NCBI RefSeq assembly: GCF_030325625.1
Contig: NZ_JACAIS010000012.1
Location: forward strand, 1 to 64,000
DNA from: Sphingobacterium sp. N143
GTDB lineage: Bacteria > Bacteroidota > Bacteroidia > Sphingobacteriales > Sphingobacteriaceae
Reading direction: 5' to 3'
Length of the DNA stretch: 64,000 bases
Position numbers and translations under genes: made by a program. Below, piece by piece: positions 60,159 to 64,000 of the stretch. Within the stretch, counting starts at the first letter, position 1. Each line of letters begins with the position of its first letter. Under the pieces are notes generated by a model, which searched no databases, was not told where the DNA came from, and saw only the letters and a list, made by a program, of their open reading frames with translations.

Positions 60159-62348
60159 ATGCTAAAAAAATATTTTTATTTTCTTTTCCTGCTGATTTTA
60201 CCATTGTTTGTTCGATCGGAAAGCTATCCCGAAGTGCTGTTTGACAATAGCATTATCAATGGAAGTTATGCCAAGAGTATGACCAATTATACAGGAGAAT
60301 CTTGGATACAGAGTGTGAGCCAAAGCCTGCCCGTTTCAGATAGCTTATTTTTTACGCCTGGAAATTCGCTTTCGCTACGTTATGTATCGTCGCCAAATGG
60401 TAAATGGGAAGCCAGTATAATGAACGATAAACAAAAGTTCCAGTATATGATCTCGAAAGATGATCATTTGACTTTCAAGTTGTTTGTTCAGAGTAATACG
60501 GATAAAACTCAATTACCTCGGGTAGCTTTACAACAAAATGAGATGCGAACCAGCCTCTTGGATATTGGTAGTTTTATTGATGATTTCGCTTTTGATACTT
60601 GGTTGAATGTGTCTATTCCAGTCGCTAAATTTGAAGGCATTGAAATTGGAAAAGCTGTATCTGCTTTACTTTTGGAACAAAACGGCACCTCAGCGATGAC
60701 GCATCAACTGTTTATTGATCAAATCGAGTTTTTGCCCAGAAATTTTCCAAAAGTAAAACTCTCATCTGCGGCTATTTTATCTAAACTCAGTTCGGTGGAT
60801 AAACAAGTAGAGCTTGTTTGGCAGCTCCCGTTGACACCTAGTATACGTTACGTCAAGATTTATAGGTCGGAGGACAAAGTGAATTTTCAACCAATAGCGA
60901 TTTTGCCAATCTATATGCAAAAGTGTCTGAATAAGGTGAATGAATATAATAAAACTTATTACTATAAAATAGCGTGGGTTGATTATAATTATGTCGAGTC
61001 ACCTTTTTCTGATGTTCAGGAAATACAGACAAAAAAAGGTACTGATGCAGAGATGCTGGGATTTATTCGTGATGCCCATGTAAACTACTTTATTGATAAT
61101 TATGATGTAAATAGTGGAATGTTTCTTCCTGACAGAGGAAATAGACAGGCCATTGTTTCAACAAATGAAACGGGTTATGCTATACTGGGACTGCTTGTTG
61201 CCGGTGAACATAAGTTGATATCCAGACAGGCCTTATTGTCAAGATTGACTCGCATGGTGAAGTTTCTTGAAACAGCACAAAATCATCGTGGAGTTTTTAC
61301 AACTTTTTATGATGGAAGGTTAGGAGTGCCTTATTATAGGGATTCAATACCGACATATGATATCAGGGGGACCTCGCATTTGATGGAGTCCTTGTTGGTA
61401 GCACGGGAATATTTTTCAAAAGATGATTCTCAAGAGCAGCTTCTGCGGGAAAACATCACTAAATTATGGGAACGCATAGATTGGCCTTATTTTACGGGCG
61501 CCAATAATACAGATGTTCTTTGGGATAAATGGTCGCCGATAGACAGCACAGCACGGTCAAGACCTTTGGGTGGTTTTAATGAGAGTTTGAGTGCCTACAT
61601 ATTGGCGATGTCTTCACCCACTCATCCCTTGGCAGCGTCAGCCTATATGAATGGATTTGCAACAAAGCATATAGACGCAGGATATTTCCCTGATGATTCC
61701 AATGATTTAGCCACTGAAATAAAAATGAAATTGAGGGATTCTCTAGCACAGTCCATCAGTCTAAACCCATTAATAGGAGGGACTGAGGAAGGAAACCCCG
61801 CAGTGTCTATCTATGCTGATGATAAGGTGATTTTTGCCAAAAATATTGCCGGCGGTAATTTGGCTGAGTCATTAGTGTCAGTGTATAGACCATTTCTTCT
61901 GATGAACCCAAGTGGAAAAGTTGATGATTTTGTGGATTATCAGAAATATTTAAAGGATTATATACTTGCTTATAAAAGAAGAGATAATGAATTGAACATT
62001 GGCACAAGGTTTACCGATATTTGGGGTGTGGAAAGGACTGATAGTACCCATCAAAGATATTTGGTCAATCCTGCAATTTCAATTGCTTCCTATCCATTCG
62101 AAAAAGAGATTGGGTTGAAAGCATTGCGTAAATTTTATGAAGAATATGCTGATGTGCTATTTACGCAATATGGATTTCGGGCATGGATCGATATTCGAAA
62201 TAATGATGTCTCAGAAAGTTATCGTGCCAGAAATCAGGCGACAATAGCAATCATGCTTGAAAATGCCAATTCAGGGATGATATGGAAGTTATATGAACAG
62301 ATTCCAGAGATAAAAAAGACCTTAGCGACAGTCTATTTGAAGAAATAG
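60159..62348 (+). CDS. Glucoamylase-fold (GH144-like) secreted glucan-acting protein
   Basis: The product has 729 residues. After a signal peptide (to about 20) comes a beta-rich N-terminal domain (about 25-200), a fibronectin-III-like segment (about 215-290; VELVWQLPLTPSIRYVKIYRSEDKVNF) and an (alpha/alpha) barrel (about 300-725). The barrel has HVNYFIDNYDVNSGMFLPDR and GGFNESLSAYILAMSSPTHPL, the latter close to the GWNEALIVYVLALGSPTHP motif of PF10091/GH144 beta-1,2-glucanases. Other hallmark residues are altered, so specificity is uncertain. The OmpA lipoprotein gene follows. Confidence 0.72.
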   Translation: MLKKYFYFLFLLILPLFVRSESYPEVLFDNSIINGSYAKSMTNYTGESWIQSVSQSLPVSDSLFFTPGNSLSLRYVSSPNGKWEASIMNDKQKFQYMISKDDHLTFKLFVQSNTDKTQLPRVALQQNEMRTSLLDIGSFIDDFAFDTWLNVSIPVAKFEGIEIGKAVSALLLEQNGTSAMTHQLFIDQIEFLPRNFPKVKLSSAAILSKLSSVDKQVELVWQLPLTPSIRYVKIYRSEDKVNFQPIAILPIYMQKCLNKVNEYNKTYYYKIAWVDYNYVESPFSDVQEIQTKKGTDAEMLGFIRDAHVNYFIDNYDVNSGMFLPDRGNRQAIVSTNETGYAILGLLVAGEHKLISRQALLSRLTRMVKFLETAQNHRGVFTTFYDGRLGVPYYRDSIPTYDIRGTSHLMESLLVAREYFSKDDSQEQLLRENITKLWERIDWPYFTGANNTDVLWDKWSPIDSTARSRPLGGFNESLSAYILAMSSPTHPLAASAYMNGFATKHIDAGYFPDDSNDLATEIKMKLRDSLAQSISLNPLIGGTEEGNPAVSIYADDKVIFAKNIAGGNLAESLVSVYRPFLLMNPSGKVDDFVDYQKYLKDYILAYKRRDNELNIGTRFTDIWGVERTDSTHQRYLVNPAISIASYPFEKEIGLKALRKFYEEYADVLFTQYGFRAWIDIRNNDVSESYRARNQATIAIMLENANSGMIWKLYEQIPEIKKTLATVYLKK

Positions 62349-62442
62349 ATTTGTTACGATAGATGTGGTTGAAAGCGCTATTTTCTGGACTTTTTTCATT
62401 ATATTTACACAGCTTAAATCGATATTAAATACGTTAAAAACG

Positions 62443-62964
62443 ATGCTTAGAAAAATTAATTGGGGAATATTAGCCTTATGTGCAAGTTTATCGTTATTTT
62501 CCTGTAAGCAGCAGGCTATTGTGGTCAATCCAGGGGCTGTTGTGACCAAGGACGGTACCGATGACGGTCTGAAAAATGTGAAAAAGGAATTTAATGATGC
62601 TAAAAGGACAGATGAAGGGATTAAATTTAGTATTTCATCGGATTTGTTGTTTCCAACAAATTCTTCCTATCTATCTGACAAGGCAAAAACTGAAGTAAGT
62701 AAGCTTGCCCTCATTTTAAAAGAAAACAATAATAAGATTAAAGTTGACGGGTATACAGATGCGACAGGTACGGAAGAGTATAACCAGTGGCTTTCTGATA
62801 AACGTGCTGCATCGGTCAAGAAATTCTTGGTGGATTCTGGTGTAGCAGAAGCACGGATTAAAGCAAAAGGATATGGCCAATCGAATCCTGTGGGAGATAA
62901 TAAGACTCCGGAAGGACGACAAAAAAATAGAAGGGTAGAGGTGACCATTTTAGATAAGAAATAA
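62443..62964 (+). CDS. OmpA family peptidoglycan-associated lipoprotein
   Basis: From ATG 62443 it has 173 residues (the open frame begins at 62365, but MLRKINWGILALCASLSLFSC is a lipoprotein signal with Cys21). The OmpA C-terminal domain spans about 65-172: IKFSISSDLLFPTNSSYLSDKAKTEVSKLA, KVDGYTDATGTEEYNQWLSDKRA and GRQKNRRVEV, which bind the DAP of peptidoglycan. It anchors the outer membrane to the wall. Confidence 0.92.
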   Translation: MLRKINWGILALCASLSLFSCKQQAIVVNPGAVVTKDGTDDGLKNVKKEFNDAKRTDEGIKFSISSDLLFPTNSSYLSDKAKTEVSKLALILKENNNKIKVDGYTDATGTEEYNQWLSDKRAASVKKFLVDSGVAEARIKAKGYGQSNPVGDNKTPEGRQKNRRVEVTILDKK

Positions 62965-62987
62965 AGCCTTTTTGGTGTTATGCATAG

Positions 62988-63023
62988 AAAAAAGCGAGAT
63001 ATTATTCAATATCTCGCTTTTTT
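62988..63023 (+). terminator. Terminator after the OmpA gene
   Basis: A 16-base perfect stem (AAAAAAGCGAGATATT with its complement) has a 4-base loop and T tail. Confidence 0.85.
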
Positions 63024-63157
63024 TATAGACTAAAGCCTGTGCTCCAAAGTTCGATAGTGCTTCAATTTTATGGTTTATTGTAGTATAAGCTGGCTATGCT
63101 ATAACTTATTACTTTAAGTCTAATCTATAGTAAATTGCTTTATATGTAGGTATCAAC

Positions 63158-63193
63158 AAAAAAGCCTCACTATATGAATAGTGAGGCTTTTTT
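63158..63193 (-). terminator. Terminator of the tRNA-Gly/tRNA-Leu transcript
   Basis: Perfect 16-base arms (AAAAAAGCCTCACTAT and complement) with an ATGA loop, 2 bases from the 3' end of the minus-strand tRNA-Leu. Confidence 0.82.
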
Positions 63194-63195
63194 TG

Positions 63196-63280
63196 TACCT
63201 AGGGCGGGAATCGAACCCGCACTCCCTTAACGGGAACAGGATTTTAAGTCCTGCGTGTCTACCAGTTCCACCACCTAGGC
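63196..63280 (-). tRNA. tRNA-Leu(UAA)
   Basis: 85 bases with a long variable arm. Acceptor GCCTAGG/CCTAGGT (one G-T pair at the end), anticodon TAA in GACTTAAAATC, T-arm GCGGGTTCGATTCCCGC, discriminator A, CCA not encoded. Confidence 0.95.
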
Positions 63281-63285
63281 AGGTG

Positions 63286-63358
63286 AGCGAAAAACGAGAT
63301 TCGAACTCGCGACCCCAACCTTGGCAAGGTTGTGCTCTACCAACTGAGCTATTTTCGC
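63286..63358 (-). tRNA. tRNA-Gly(GCC)
   Basis: 73 bases. Acceptor GCGAAAA/TTTTCGC, anticodon GCC in CTTGCCAAG, T-arm GCGAGTTCGAATCTCGT, discriminator T as usual for Gly; CCA not encoded. It lies 5 bases upstream of tRNA-Leu, so one transcript. Confidence 0.95.
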
Positions 63359-63469
63359 ATGGAATTTTATTTCAACTTTAAAAAGAACCTTGCGTTCCTT
63401 TTTGGTGATGCAAATATAGAGCGAAAATTCAATATTGCAAAATATTTGTTTACTTTATTTTATTGTTTT

Positions 63470-63958
63470 CTATAACTCCTTTGAATTCAGTATAGAAAAA
63501 ATAAGATCGCTTTCAAATCCGCGGGATAGCGCAAACTGATAAACTTTATTTTTGACGATATAAGGTGTTTGGCCATTGATTTCATGGATTTTTTTATCGA
63601 TAATATTCGCTAAGACGGTTTCATACTCATCGGTGTCAATTTGTCGAAATGCAATTTTTATCAATTGTTCAGAAACTCTTTTCGCCTTTAATGCCTGTTT
63701 AATCTTAATTTTTCCCCAACCTTTCATCCGAAGCTTACCTTGGCTATAAGCAACGGCGAAGCGTTCTTCGTTTAAAAAGTTTTCCGTGATCAAATTTGCG
63801 ATAATATTCTCCACATCTTCCTCATGAAGTCCCCAGCCATAGAGTTTGTCCCTTACTTCTTGTTGTGCCCTTTCTTGATAGGCACAGTAGTTCTCGGCTT
63901 TTAATTGCGCCTGACGAGGAGTAAGGGATTTGCTGTTCTTTTTTTCTTCTTCAAACAT
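63470..63958 (-). CDS. recX: Regulatory protein RecX
   Basis: The product has 162 residues built of three-helix repeats. It modulates RecA filament activity. The motifs AENYCAYQERAQQEVRDKLYGWGL near the start and EERFAVAYSQGKLRMKGWGKIKIKQALKAKRVSEQLI in the middle are characteristic. The gene is transcribed towards the tRNAs. recA is not in the window. Confidence 0.93.
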   Translation of the reverse strand: MFEEEKKNSKSLTPRQAQLKAENYCAYQERAQQEVRDKLYGWGLHEEDVENIIANLITENFLNEERFAVAYSQGKLRMKGWGKIKIKQALKAKRVSEQLIKIAFRQIDTDEYETVLANIIDKKIHEINGQTPYIVKNKVYQFALSRGFESDLIFSILNSKEL

Positions 63959-63971
63959 ATTGTCAAAATTT

Positions 63972-63979
63972 CAAAAATA
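63972..63979 (-). promoter_or_regulatory. -7 box for recX
   Basis: TATTTTTG on the minus strand ends 13 bases before the ATG; the -33 region is beyond the window edge. Confidence 0.4.
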
Positions 63980-64000
63980 ATATGAAATAATTAAAAAAAT

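Noticed and set aside
1..64000. CRISPR arrays, insertion sequences, prophage or toxin-antitoxin systems
   Set aside because: No regularly spaced repeats, transposase, integrase, capsid or paired small toxin genes were seen. The XRE regulator at 46863 has no toxin partner.

Overview
The window looks like chromosome from a Bacteroidota bacterium close to Sphingobacterium or another Sphingobacteriaceae member. The evidence is the gene content (a SusC/SusD pair, the alternative GlmU-like protein, type B L31, MqnC of the futalosine menaquinone route, UMF1 and POT transporters, the GH109/GH29/GH144-like enzymes), the low GC content, and promoters of the Bacteroidota form TTG-N19/20-TAnnTTTG. I see no phage, transposase, integrase or CRISPR array. 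The species call is inference from gene families, not from a marker comparison.

Layout. 0-6 kb: a cut-off gene end, a DUF4886 protein and a DinB protein, then sucD, a SpoU/TrmH methyltransferase, rpsT, a DUF1080 lipoprotein and an AraC regulator. 6-11.3 kb: a succinate/acetate CoA-transferase, then a secreted parallel beta-helix protein with a C-terminal PDZ-like domain paired with a GH29 fucosidase. 11.4-18 kb: single housekeeping and stress genes (DinB, bestrophin, a divergent Lrp / methionine gamma-lyase-like pair, DoxX, truncated haemoglobin, a frameshifted exbD, ogt). 18.2-19.1 kb: a duplicated tRNA-Ser(UGA) locus with three orphan 3'-tRNA fragments. 19.3-23.4 kb: GH25, rhodanese and thioredoxin genes, a 53-residue acidic protein, scpB and mqnC. 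23.7-33.2 kb: SusC/SusD, a PBP4-type DD-carboxypeptidase, a UMF1 transporter, a LutA-like protein and a Tat-exported TIM-barrel protein.

33.4-36.7 and 47.3-50.7 kb hold two tandem pairs of POT peptide transporters. Between them lie a CNNM/CorC protein; a GH109 enzyme divergent from a NahK-like sugar 1-kinase and a CBM9-like protein, with twin LacI-type operators between; DUF2853 and rpmE2; and the run glmU-like, tpiA, prmA, mpl, XRE regulator. 50.7-64 kb: a 430-base stretch with inverted repeats, acyl-ACP desaturase, sufS-sufE, three small-domain proteins on the minus strand, a second larger GH29, tRNA-Lys, accA, a GH144-like glucoamylase-fold enzyme, an OmpA lipoprotein, tRNA-Leu, tRNA-Gly and recX.

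How it fits together. Most of the window is ordinary housekeeping. The best-supported accessory theme is host- or biofilm-glycan scavenging: two fucosidases, a beta-helix enzyme, and a GH109/NahK-like pair that would release and phosphorylate GalNAc under a LacI-type repressor encoded elsewhere, with four POT carriers for peptides. I found no clear undescribed defence or mobile system. The strongest second-look items are the GalNAc locus with its twin operators, the scarred tRNA-Ser locus, the doubly frameshifted exbD, and the beta-helix/PDZ fusion.
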